Made by a program: the position numbers and the translations under genes
Shown here: piece by piece, positions 42,054-52,692 of the stretch
How the letters are laid out: every line of letters starts with the position of its first letter
Numbering within the stretch: the stretch's first letter is position 1
The notes under the pieces: generated by a model
Told to the model about the DNA's origin: nothing
Databases searched by the model: none
The model's input: the letters and a program-made list of their open reading frames with translations, nothing else
DNA from: Ipomoea triloba
Lineage: Eukaryota > Streptophyta > Magnoliopsida > Solanales > Convolvulaceae
DNA length: 64,000 nt
Assembly: GCF_003576645.1 (NCBI RefSeq)
Contig: NC_044918.1
Location: forward strand, 18,938,577-19,002,576
Direction of reading: 5' to 3'

Positions 42054-42778
42054 TGTTGGGTCCCTCCATGTGGAAGGACAAAACGCAACAAAACAAAAAC
42101 AATAAAATATAAAATATAAAAAAAAATGTTGGTGAAAGGCTCAAGACACCTTTTTTCAAGAAAAGGGGAATTATTTTGTTTTCCCATTCATTCATTTTTA
42201 CTCATCTTTTCGGCAGCAGAGTAAAGTAGAAGACAGTGGAAGAAAATTCACTTTTCTCTCATTCCATTTCGACAGTACGCAGTAGTTGAAGGAGCATCCT
42301 TCTTTCTTCTTCATTTTGGTGCTATTTTGCCATGGAGTTTGCCTAAGATCTTGGGTACCATCTTCATCAAATATTTGAGGTCAGCTTGTATTTATTCCAG
42401 GCATCTTTTGGATATTCTCGTACTACTTGTATTCATTTTTATCATATTAGTGGTGGTTGAATATTTTGAGTACGAGATATTATTATGTTTAGCCTGTGAA
42501 TGTGGAAGAATGTTTTGGCCTAGGAGTTGATATATTTGATGATTTGTGGATGTATGGCTCATGTGGTAGCCTAAAACTTTGTACCCAAGATTTGTGATAG
42601 TGAAATTGTTTGTTGTTGGTGGCCCGTGGTTTTTCCCCGTGGTTTTGGGGTTTTCCACGTAAATCTTGTGTTCCTTGTGTTCATATTTATTTTTGGGCTA
42701 TTGTGTATTATCTCGTATTTGTGTACCATGTCGGGTCTGTGATTTTGATTGTCACAGGAAGTGGGATTTTTCCCAGCA
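42054..42778 (+). repeat. 3' LTR of the copia element
   Basis: 725 bp; ends CCCAGCA. The 50-bp deletion relative to the 5' LTR removes the segment after TTTTTTCAA. Confidence 0.95.
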
Positions 42779-43178
42779 GGAACATGCCTTCCATGGGATG
42801 ACATGACCATTATTGCCACATTGCCTAACCTTGAGGCTCTAAAATTGAAACATAAAGCCTTCTGTGGCTCGGTGTGGAAAACAACGGAGAATGAATTTTA
42901 CAAATTAAAGTACTTGAAAATTGCTGTGTTAGATTTCGAGCATTGGAGTGTTAGTTTTCTAGTTCTTGAATGCCTAATACTTGATTTCTGTAGGAAATTT
43001 ATTTCTTATTGGATTTGCTTATATTACAACATTGCAGTTAATTATTGAGTTAACTCGATGTGATTCTTCCCTTGTTACTTTTGCTAAACAAATTCATGAA
43101 GAGAAATTGGAGTGCCTTGATACACTAAACTTGTTATCCGTGATTATTGCACCCTTCCTTGAAGGTAATATTTTATAA
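42779..43178 (+). pseudogene. NLR-G pseudogene, 3' (LRR) part
   Basis: Continues NLR-G after the copia insertion: CLPWDDMTIIATLPNLEALK, then HKAFCGSVW and FEHWSVSFLVLECLI. Frame breaks occur near 43000. It closely matches NLR-H at 53541-53935. The end again shows GTAATATTTTATAATTTAAT. Confidence 0.85.
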
Positions 43179-43375
43179 TTTAATTTGTGTATTTTGTAAC
43201 CTATATTCTGAGCCGTATGATTCAATGAAGTATTTTCTTCAAATTAAAGTTTATTCTCTTCAAGTTTCTTATTTGGTTTCCATTTTTGAGGATGAAAGCT
43301 CAGAGGAATAGAGCATCACACATCTGAGCGTGGACGACATGGGGTCATTACTCAGATTCAACAACAAAAACATGA

Positions 43376-43825
43376 AACCACCGCCAGTTAATACTCTAAA
43401 ATGCAATGTGGACGCTGCAGTTTTTGCAGATGGGGCGGGCTATGGAGTGGTGTTGCGTGATCACGGTGGTCGGTTTGTAGCAGCCCGTCGGTGTGGTTTT
43501 TTGATGTGTGGTCGGGATCCGTATCTGGCAGAAGCAATGGCGATTAAGGAAGCGCTAGCCTAGCTAAAGGATTGTGCTGACAACAATATTATAATAGAGT
43601 CGGGTTGTTTAAATTTTTATGTCAATTATAATCCGGTTTCATCGGACTTGTGGGTTTAATTATTAGGCAATATCGTATGATTGCTAGGGACATTAGGAAC
43701 GTGTCTGTTCACCATGTGAAGAGGTCAGCAAATCAAGTAGCTCACGTGCTAATACCGGCAACTAGTTTCTCGTCTGCCCTTGAGTCGTGTGTTCTTGAAT
43801 GGGCAACTTTGGGTTGAATTGCCAT
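43376..43825 (+). pseudogene. LINE RNase H fragment
   Basis: The NLR-G 3' flank (shared with 53940-54160) switches at AAACATGAAACCA to an RVT_3-type RNase H: TLKCNVDAAVFADG, GYGVVLRDHGGRFVAARR, EAMAIKEALA. Stops then interrupt the frame. The C-terminal part is decayed. Confidence 0.7.
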
Positions 43826-43899
43826 GAGAGTGGAGTTCAAGGTGAGGTTGCAAGTCCAAATAGCTAGGATAGTGGTATTTAGACACTTTTGTGCATCTC

Positions 43900-44468
43900 A
43901 CTTACCCTATATCTTGTTTTAATTCATTGATCTTTAGTTTAATATTTGGCATTTTAGCTTGAATCAACTAAGTCTCGGTCCTTTGTTTTACTTGTCTTAT
44001 TTGCTATTTGTTAAATCATATCAGCCAAACTCATTAACAATAGGCCTAGTTAGCTTCTAAAAGAGTAGTTTTAACTTATGCTTAACTCTACCAAGCATCA
44101 ATTCCTGTCATTATAAGAGTCATCCTCAGTGAAACAATAATTAAAACTTATACTGTGATTTGATACTCTATGGATGCTTGAAAATCATTACTTTCAAAAG
44201 ATTAATAAAGTAAATAATATTTTTTCAAAAAATAAAAAATAAAGTAAATAATATGACTCACATGAATAATTGGCACGAAATAATTATTGTGTCCAACACT
44301 CCACTAATAAACTTTTGTCTAATCCCTTTACACATACACTTAAGTACTTAACCATGATGCATCCTCCACATTTACAGGCCAGCTGTCCACACTTAATCAT
44401 TTACGGAGTATAATTTAATATACTTAATCATTTATAATTTAATCCCTCTTTAATTATTACCTACTACA
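43900..44468. other. NLR-D 5' flank
   Basis: Homologous to the region upstream of NLR-A (TTTAGTTTAATATTTG, ATGATGCATCCTCCACATTT and following). No gene. Confidence 0.6.
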
Positions 44469-44474
44469 CACGTG
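44469..44474 (+). promoter_or_regulatory. G-box CACGTG upstream of NLR-D
   Basis: Conserved ACACGTGTCCACACTGTCGG block, 192 bp before the ATG. The longer distance is partly due to a leader duplication (44552-44612). Confidence 0.55.
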
Positions 44475-44660
44475 TCCACACTGTCGGTAGACTTCATTAG
44501 AAAACTTGGAGTTTACCCGTCAAGCTTTAATTTATCTTCTGTTGGATGCATCTCTTGAGATAGATTATATTCTGAGTTTCTCTTGAGATAGAGAGATTAT
44601 ATTCTGAGTTTCTTAAACATTATTTCCTTCGCTGTGTTCGATCAATCTTCCTTCAAAATA

Positions 44661-47354
44661 ATGGCTATTTCTCTTGTCACTTTACTAAATACAATAGACT
44701 TCCATTTTCTACAACCCCTTCCTTGTTTGAATGTCGATGATAGACAAATAATAACCATCCAATCTTTGTGTAAGAAGCTCCGATTTTTGCAAGCCTTTTT
44801 GGAGGATTCTCCAGATAACAGCATCAACTGCCCGGCATGGAATCGCTTGGAGACAGAGATCAGAGATGTAGCTGCTGAAGCAGAGAGCAAAATTGAATCA
44901 GACTTATATCAACTCTACAACGAGGAGGAGGCCCCTGTTGAGCTTTGTGAGAGTCTTCACCAGACCTTGCAACAAGTAACTGGAGACATTGAATCACTTG
45001 AACGGAGGATTCTGCAGATTCAGAGCTATCGCAATCGCAATCACTCTGTAGAGCCGCCAACAAGAAACCCAGCAATACAGAATATCAACGCTGATAGCTC
45101 CTTCAAACGTTCTTCAGAGCCCAAGAATGCAATGGTAGGATGCGACGATGAGTTTGAAACCATCAAGAACAAGCTCATTTCAGATTCAAATAACCTGAAA
45201 ATCATCTCAATCACAGGGATGGGAGGCATCGGCAAGACTACTTTAGCTCAAAGAGTCTACAATGATGAAGCAGCAATTGCTTATTTTGACAGTCGAGCAT
45301 GGACTACTGTATCTCAACAACACAATCTTAGAGAAATGCTCCGTGAGCTTCTCGGTTCTAATGACAACAACCCAGATGTCTCTTATCTGGCAAGTCAACT
45401 ACGCCAAAAATTGTTGGGTCACAGGTATCTCATTGTCATAGATGATATATGGAGCACTCAAGCGTGGGATGGCATTCAAAGATGTTTTCCAGAAGATTTC
45501 AATAGGAGTCGAATATTGGTGACTACACGGCTCAAACAGGTGGCTGGCTATGTTAGTTCTGGTAACAATCTTTATTCCATGCGATTCTTAAATTTCAATG
45601 AAAGTTGGAATTTATTTTACAACAAAGTATTTGTAGAAAAAAAATTCCCTCTTGAATTTGAAAAAATTGGTAGAGATATTGTTAAAAAATGTCAAGGATT
45701 ACCTCTAACAATTATAGTGGTTGCTGGGCTTCTTTCTTCCTCATCCAACAAGCCATCACCAAATCAGTGGGAGAATGTTATTGCAAATTTGGATCTATTG
45801 CTTAACACTGATTCCAAAAAGAAATGTTCAAAAATGCTCTCACTAAGTTACAACCACTTGCCTCCGCATTTGAAAGTTTGTTTTTTATATTTTGGTGTTT
45901 TCCCAGAAGATAGTGTGATTAAAGTGAAAAAGTTGATTAGGCTATGGATTGCAGAGGGATTCTTAAAGTTTGAGTTGAATAAGACCATGGAAGAAGTGGC
46001 ATATGCTTACTTACAGGATCTTGTGGACAGAGGTCTAGTTCAAATTGATAAGTGGAGTAGTTTTGACAACAAAATCAAGTATTGTAAGCTCCATGATGTG
46101 CTGCATAGCTTTAGCTTGAGAGAGGCTCAGAGGGAGAAGCTTTTGTGTGTTATAAATGAGAAAAACAATGTTGGATTAGCAACAAGCAGCTTGGACCGAA
46201 AAGCTTGCCGTCGGGTCGTCAGTTATCAATTAATACATATACAGGCTGAGCCAATTACTCCAATTAGTCGATCCCATGAATTGCGTTCTTTTCTACATCT
46301 TCCTCATCATTCTATTCTCGGTGTTTCCTGCAACAATTCCAGAATACTTCCCTATTCTAAACTGCTAAGGGTGTTGAACATAAGGAAATGTAATCTAAAT
46401 CACCTACCAAGGGAAATAGAGGATCTTGTTCATTTGAGATACTTAGCCCTATCCCTTTACCAGAGGGCATCTATTAATGATTACCAATGGTGTAAGCTTC
46501 GATGTTTGCAGACTGTCATCATTACTAATAGTCATTGGCCTTCTTTTTCACCAAATAATATTTTGGATATGCCACAAATAAGGCATGTTCATTTCTCCCC
46601 CGAGACTCTTTATTACCACCATCTCCCAAAGTTGGTTCAAGGAAATCTACAAACTCTATTTTGGTTGAGTCTACCCAAACGTTTGCAAACTGAGCCAGAC
46701 TTCAAAGCGATTCCAAATATTAAGGAACTTGGGATTCACTTAATGGGCTATGACGGTCATTATAAAATGCCTTCTTTAAGTAAAAAAACTTGGGATTTAC
46801 GACCACCTATTTCAATGGAAGGTCTTCTCAATTTGCATCAGCTGGAGAACTTAAAATTTGCAAGAGATCGATGGTCTCCGAAATGTGACAACAAAGTTCT
46901 AAAAGCTTTTCCACCAAATCTCAAGAAGTTGACCCTCATAAGAACAAATTTTTCATGGGAGGATATGCCCATTATTAGCACATTGCCTAACCTTGAGGTT
47001 CTAAAATTAAGAGAGGATGCTTTCTGTGGCCCAGAGTGGAAAACAACAGGAAATGGCTTCTGCAAATTAAAGTATTTGGAAGTTAATAGCCTTTTAAGTC
47101 TCAAGCATTGGAGTGTGGATGCTGATCATTTCCCCATTCTTGAATGCATATTTCTTTATCTCTGTCCTGATTTGGTGGAATTTCCAACTGGTTTTGGTGA
47201 GATTGACACATTGCAGTTAATTGATCTAAAGAGTTGTTGCTCCAGCCTTGTGAATTCTGCTAAAAAAATTCAAGAAGAGCGGCGAGATCTTGGGGACGAT
47301 AAACTTGTTCTCCGTGAAATTTATACATACTGTCCCAAAGGTAATATTTTCTAA
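44661..47354 (+). CDS. NLR-D: CC-NBS-LRR resistance protein, R1-like
   Basis: Intracellular immune receptor of 897 residues, start at the conserved MAISLVTLLNT (an upstream in-frame ATG at 44634 adds nine residues and is less likely). P-loop GMGGIGKTT at 186-194, kinase-2 IDDIW (D261, D262), GLPL about 346, LHD 477-479, LRRs to the end. The CC region has a single LETEIRDVAAE unit, so it is the short form. The LRR region is close to NLR-A (DLVEFPTGFGEI, SLLSLKHWSVDADHF) except for about 12 residues (YDGHYKMPSLSK) that NLR-A lacks. No frame damage. AG|GTAATATTTT at the end may be a donor in a different phase from NLR-C/E. Confidence 0.9.
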   Translation: MAISLVTLLNTIDFHFLQPLPCLNVDDRQIITIQSLCKKLRFLQAFLEDSPDNSINCPAWNRLETEIRDVAAEAESKIESDLYQLYNEEEAPVELCESLHQTLQQVTGDIESLERRILQIQSYRNRNHSVEPPTRNPAIQNINADSSFKRSSEPKNAMVGCDDEFETIKNKLISDSNNLKIISITGMGGIGKTTLAQRVYNDEAAIAYFDSRAWTTVSQQHNLREMLRELLGSNDNNPDVSYLASQLRQKLLGHRYLIVIDDIWSTQAWDGIQRCFPEDFNRSRILVTTRLKQVAGYVSSGNNLYSMRFLNFNESWNLFYNKVFVEKKFPLEFEKIGRDIVKKCQGLPLTIIVVAGLLSSSSNKPSPNQWENVIANLDLLLNTDSKKKCSKMLSLSYNHLPPHLKVCFLYFGVFPEDSVIKVKKLIRLWIAEGFLKFELNKTMEEVAYAYLQDLVDRGLVQIDKWSSFDNKIKYCKLHDVLHSFSLREAQREKLLCVINEKNNVGLATSSLDRKACRRVVSYQLIHIQAEPITPISRSHELRSFLHLPHHSILGVSCNNSRILPYSKLLRVLNIRKCNLNHLPREIEDLVHLRYLALSLYQRASINDYQWCKLRCLQTVIITNSHWPSFSPNNILDMPQIRHVHFSPETLYYHHLPKLVQGNLQTLFWLSLPKRLQTEPDFKAIPNIKELGIHLMGYDGHYKMPSLSKKTWDLRPPISMEGLLNLHQLENLKFARDRWSPKCDNKVLKAFPPNLKKLTLIRTNFSWEDMPIISTLPNLEVLKLREDAFCGPEWKTTGNGFCKLKYLEVNSLLSLKHWSVDADHFPILECIFLYLCPDLVEFPTGFGEIDTLQLIDLKSCCSSLVNSAKKIQEERRDLGDDKLVLREIYTYCPKGNIF

Positions 47355-48000
47355 TTTAATTTGCAACGGCCTTGTAATATTTCTGAGCCTGCCTTGTGAT
47401 TTAGTGGGTTGGTTATTTTCTTTCAACTTTATTTTCATTTATTCCTTTCATGTTTCTTTTACTCCCAAAATGTTGAATTTATAACTCTAACGGTCCTCAC
47501 GTCCCGTCTCGACTGAGCATGTGAGAGGAGGTAAATTACGACAATTTTAGTGACTAACAATCATATATGTTTCTTATTTCTAGGAACATAACTATAGATG
47601 AGCTAGGCTGCTTTTGTTTGATGGATGGAAACCTTACAGCTGTACTAAATGGAGCGCAACCCCTATCCCAATTGGTTAGTATATTTGACTCGAGAACTAG
47701 ATTTAATTTTTGCTGATTTAAGTCGATATGATCAACAACATTGGTGCATATATTTCCTTATGAACTCAAGAACTAAATGGCTTCAACATGTTATATATGG
47801 GAAGAACTTATGGGGTATGACGTTTTTAATTTGTTTTGATAAGTCCTCTTTAATTTTGTACTTAGCTTGTTGTATCCCTTGCATGCCATCTCATGATGAC
47901 TAATTCAGGCTCGGATATGATTCAGCGGTTAGGTTTTTGTTTTGTCTATTGGGGGCTTCAATTCATTTTCTACTGTGGATTCATTTTGCAATTCAATTAG
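47355..48000. other. NLR-D 3' flank
   Basis: Partly homologous to the NLR-C and NLR-E 3' flanks up to about 47900. The small frame at 47649-47903 is not supported as a gene. Confidence 0.5.
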
Positions 48001-48330
48001 GGTGTGTTTGGAAATCCGGAAATTGATTTACGGAAATTATTTTCCCAGTTTCCTTTGTTTGAGAGTGCTTGGAAAATGTGTATCATTTTCCCGGTTTCCT
48101 TTGTTTGGAAGTGCTTGGAAAATGTGGTCAATGGAAAACAATTTCCCTTGACCAAGGAAAATGGTGCCAATTTTCCGGAAAACAACTTCTGGAAAAATTT
48201 TCCAGAAGTCGTTTTCTGAAAATGAGTTACACGCCGCAAAACTGTGGAACCATGGCTAGTGGCCGGAAATGGACCACTGGCCAGGATGGAAAACTGATTT
48301 CCGGTGGAAACCTGTAGGTACGGGTCGGTG
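48001..48330. repeat. GGAAA/TTTCC-rich repeat, possible MITE fragment
   Basis: Starts GGGTGTGTTTGGAAA like a Tourist end. It contains a direct repeat (CCGGTTTCCTTTGTTTG / CCAGTTTCCTTTGTTTG) and a hairpin TTCTGGAAAAATTTTCCAGAA. No right TIR found. Overlapping small frames are repeat artefacts. Confidence 0.4.
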
Positions 48331-48507
48331 CCTACATATATTGTCTCTCCCGTGGTGTAAATATTGCCCCTCCGGTCGGTACGGGATGGGCAATATATGT
48401 ACCATTTTTTAAAATTGAGGGGCAACATTTACACCACTAATAATTCAGGGGTGACATTGATAATTGGCATATTATGGAGGGGCAAAAATTACAATTTTCC
48501 CTTTATT
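48318..48507. mobile_element. Half copy of the inverted-repeat MITE of 20888
   Basis: Matches the right half of that element (GGGGCAACATTTACACCACT to AAATTACAATTTTCCC). The left half is missing. Confidence 0.6.
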
Positions 48508-48509
48508 TT

Positions 48510-49170
48510 TCTTCTCCAACAAATTATTGCTTATATGTATAGATGGTCACGGTTTGATTCGAACTTAATCGAACACTATAGCAATCGAATCGAAACATTA
48601 GGGATGGTTCTGGTTACGATTTAGAGCCGTAAAAAAGAATACTAATAAATAATTGTTAAATTTAGATTATTTTAAAAATAAAAAATAGAATTTACATAAA
48701 TAAATAAATTTTGAACTGGCGCTTCAAACCGAAATTGGAGCCTTCCTATAAGGTTCCCATTCTGATTTATCATTTCCAAGAACAGTGAACCGGAATCGAA
48801 CTGGCGCTTCAAACTGAAACTGGAACCTTCCTAAAAGGTTCCCGTTCCGATTTTTCATTTCCAAGAATGGTGAACCGGATTCAACAATTATTTTATTTTA
48901 TTTTATATCAGTTCTGAATCGTAACCAAAACCGTCACTAATATTTCGGTTCGATTAGGTTTGTATCGAACCATACACATACCTACATATAAGCAATAATT
49001 TATTGGAGAAGAAAAATAAATGAAATACTTTTTTTAAGAGTAAAAATGTCCTTTTAACAATAAAATGAATAAAAACCGTCACTTTTAATATAATTGAGAA
49101 GGCAAATATTGATACATGAATAATTTAAGAGAAAAAGTGTTATAAGCATATAGTTCAGGAGAAAAAGTGT
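48510..49170. mobile_element. Foldback element, copy 2 (upstream of NLR-E)
   Basis: Same inverted arms and internal GAACTGGCGCTTCAAAC tandem pair as at 20150-20860. Its right arm extends to AAGTGTTATAAGCATATAG, the inverse of the left arm at about 20163. Confidence 0.65.
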
Positions 49171-49486
49171 ATTTTTTCCAAATTAAATTATAAGACCGAA
49201 CTTACAAGTGAAATAATTCAAGACTAAAAGTATCTTTTTCCTTATTTCAACTCAAAACAAAAGTTGTGACCACTTATTTATTTACACAGCTATAAAGATT
49301 AATAAATTAAATAATAATGTCACCCACATGAATAAGTCGCACGAAATAATTCTTGTGTTTCTTACTCCACTAATAAACTTTTGTCAAATCCCTTTACACC
49401 ATGATGCATCCACCGCATTTACAGGCCTGGCCAGCTGTTACCATATACTTCATCATATATAATTTAATCCCTCTTTACCTACTACA

Positions 49487-49492
49487 CACGTG
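49487..49492 (+). promoter_or_regulatory. G-box CACGTG upstream of NLR-E
   Basis: Conserved ACACGTGTCCACACTGTCGG block, 123 bp before the ATG. Confidence 0.5.
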
Positions 49493-49609
49493 TCCACACT
49501 GTCGGTAGACTTCATTAGAAGACTAGAGTTTTCCCTTCTAAGCTTTAATTTCTGAGTTTCTTAAACATTTCCTTCGCTGTGTTCGATCGATCAATCTTCC
49601 TTCAGTATA

Positions 49610-52340
49610 ATGTCTATTTCTCTTGTCAATTTACTAAATACAATACACTTCTATTTTCTACAACCTCTTCCTTGTTTTAGTGTTGATGACAGAGAAAGAA
49701 TAATGATCGAATCTTTGTGTAAGAAGCTCCGATTCTTGCAAACCTTTTTGGAGCATTCTCAGAAGAACAACATCAACTGCCCATCATGGAGAGGCTTGGA
49801 GACAGAGATCAGAGATGTAGCTGCTGAAGCGGAGAGCAAAATTGAATTACAATTATATCAACTCTACAACGAGGAAGATGCCCCTGTTGAGCCTTGTGAG
49901 AGTCTTCATCAGACCTTGCAACAAGTAACGGGAGACATTGAATCACTTCAACGGAGGATTCGGCAGATTGAGAGCAATCTCAATCGCAATCACTCCGTAG
50001 AGCAGCCAACAAGAAACTCAGCAATACAGAATATCAAAGCTGATAGCTCCTCCAAACGTTCTTCAGAGCCCAACAATGTAATGGTAGGATGCGACGATGA
50101 GTTTGAAACCATCAAGCGCAAGCTCATTTCAGATTCAGAAAACCTGGAAGTCATCTCAATCACAGGGATGGGAGGCATTGGCAAGACTACTTTAGCTCAA
50201 AGAGTCTACAATGATGAAGCCGTAATTGCTTATTTTGACATTCTAGAATGGACCACTGTATCTCAGCAACACAATCTTAGAGAAATGCTATGTGGCCTTC
50301 TCGGTTCTAATGACACCAACCAAGATGTCTATTATCTAGCAAGTCAACTACGCAAAAAGTTGTTGGGTCAAAGGTATCTCATTGTCATAGATGATATATG
50401 GAGCACTCAAGCATGGGATGACATTCATAGATGTTTCTCAGAAGATTTCAATGGAAGTCGAATATTGCTGACTACACGGCTCAAACAGGTGGCTGACTAT
50501 GTTAGTTCTGCTGGTAACAATCTTCATTCCATGCGATTCTTAAATTTCAATGAAAGTTGGGATTTATTTTACAAGAAAGTATTTGTAGAAAAAAAAAATT
50601 TCCTCTTGAATTTGAGAAAGTTGGTAGACTTATTGTTGAAAAATGCCAAGGATTACCTCTAACAATTATAGTGGTTGCTGGGCTTCTTTCCTCCTCATCC
50701 AACAAGCCATCACTAAATCAGTGGGAGGATGTTGCAAATTTGGATCTATTGCTTAATACTGATCCCGAAAAGAAACTTTCAAAAATGCTCTCACTGAGTT
50801 ACAATAACTTGTCTCCGCATTTGAAAGCTTGTTTTTTGTACTTTGGGGGTTTCCCAGAAGATATTGTGATTATAGCTAAAAAGTTGATTAAGTTATGGAT
50901 TGCAGAGGGATTCTTAAAGTTAGAATTGAATAAAAGCATGGAAAAAGTGGCATATGATTACTTACAGGATCTTGTGGACAGAGGTCTAGTTCAAGTTGAT
51001 AAGTGGAGTAGTTTTGGCAACAAAATCAAGTATTGTAAGGTCCATGATGTGCTGCATAGCTTTAGCTTAAGAGAGGCTGAGAAGGAGAAGCTTTTGGGTG
51101 TTATAAATGAGAATAATAATGTGCATGAGCTTGGTGTTGGATTAGCAGCAAGCAGCTTGGACCGAAAAGCTTGCCGTTGGGCCGTCAGTCGATCAAGGTA
51201 TATGACTTACACATCCCATGAATGGCGTTCTTTTGTTCTTTTCTATATTTTCCTCGTAATTCTGGCTTTAGTGCTTACGGCAATTCCGTAATACCTCCCT
51301 ATTCTAAACTGCTAAGGGTGTTGAGCATAAGGTACCATATTCTAAATTACCTACCAAAGGAAATAGTGAATCTTGTTCATTTGAGATACTTAGCCCTAAA
51401 GATTAGTCTGGAATCTATATTTACTATTGATTACCAGTGGCGGAAGCTTCGATGCTTGCAAACTATCATTCTTGATAGTCCTTGTGATTCTTTTTCACCA
51501 AATAATATTTTGGGTATGCCACAAATAAGGCATGTTTATTTCTCCCCCGGGAGTCTTGGGTACCTCGATCTCCCAAAGTTGGTTCAAGGAAATCTGCAAA
51601 CTCTATTTTGGTTGGGTCTACCTCTACGTTTGCAAACTGAGCCAGACTTCAAAGGGATTCCGAACGTGAAGGAACTTGGGATTCACTTAATGGATTATGA
51701 CCCTTATTACAAAATGCATTCAAGTGAAAAACCTTGGGGTTTACTACCACATATTTCAATGGAAGGTCTTCTCAATTTGCATCAGTTGGAGAACTTAAAA
51801 TTTGAAAGAGATCAATGGTTTCCGAAATGTGACAGCAAAGTTCTAAAAGCTTTTCCACCAAATCTCAAGAAGTTGACCCTTAGAAGAACAAATTTTTCAT
51901 GGGAGGATATGGCCATTATTAACACATTGCCTAACCTTGAGGTTCTAAAATTGAGAGGGGATGCTTTCTGTGGCCCAGAGTGGAAAGCAACAGGAAATGG
52001 CTTCTGCAAATTAAAGTATTTGCAAGTTACTGACCATCCAACCCTCAAGCATTGGAGTGTGGATGCTGATCATTTCCCCATTCTTGAACGCATATCTCTT
52101 CATTACTGTCCTCGTTTGGTGGAATTTCCAACTGGTTTTGGTGACATTAACACATTACAGTTAATTGAATTAATGGATTGTCCCTCCCGCCTTGTGGCTT
52201 CTGTTAAAAGTTTTCAAGAAGAGTGGCGAGATCTTGGGAACGATAAACTTGTTCTCCGTGAATTTTATACTCTCCCAAAGGTAATATTTTATAATTTAAT
52301 TTGCAACATATATAGCAATGTTTCTGAGCCTGCCTTGTGA
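49610..52340 (+). pseudogene. NLR-E: CC-NBS-LRR gene with two frameshifts
   Basis: Starts MSISLVNLLNT with the short CC form. P-loop GMGGIGKTT at 186-194 and kinase-2 LIVIDDIW are intact. At about 50590 the A-run after VFVE is longer than in paralogues and shifts the frame; the next frame (from 50557) continues FPLEFEKVGRLIVEKCQGLPL through the V-HDVLHS motif. At about 51233 an 8-bp tandem duplication (GTTCTTTT) shifts it again; the LRRs continue in the third frame (from 51222) to FYTLPK and a likely donor at 52281. The first shift could be a homopolymer consensus error, but the second is a true-looking duplication. Unless both are errors, the product is a truncated CC-NB fragment of about 350 residues. 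Promoter block present. Confidence 0.85.
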
Positions 52341-52629
52341 TTGAGTGGGTTGGTTATTTTCTTCCAACTTTATTCTCATTTATCCCCTTCATGTTTCTTC
52401 TACTCCCAAAATGTTGAATCTCCAATCATAAGGCCTCCTCACGCCCCTCCCCAACATAGCATGTAAGAGGAGGTAAATCATGGTAACTTAATGCCTAACA
52501 ATAATCATTATGTTTCTTATTTCTAGGAAAGTATAGATGAAGCTGATTTTGCTTGATGGATGGAACCTGATACCTCTATTAAATGGAGCGCAACCCCTAC
52601 CCTAATTGGTTAGACATTTGGCTCGAGAA

Positions 52630-52692
<63 letters not shown>

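Larger units (their letters stand above)
37233..42778 (+). mobile_element. Complete Ty1/copia LTR retrotransposon (Tork/Tnt1-like)
   Basis: A 5,546-bp element. The 5' LTR is 37233-38008 (776 bp) and the 3' LTR 42054-42778 (725 bp), each TGTTGGG...CA. Perfect 5-bp target duplication GGAAC (37228-37232, 42779-42783). The LTRs differ by about six substitutions by eye, one A-run base and a 50-bp deletion in the 3' LTR between CAA repeats. The primer-binding site TGGTATCAGAGC (38012-38023) fits initiator tRNA-Met. A polypurine tract GGGGGA lies just before the 3' LTR. A single intact polyprotein frame lies between. It looks young. The uninterrupted target is seen in NLR-H. Confidence 0.95.
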
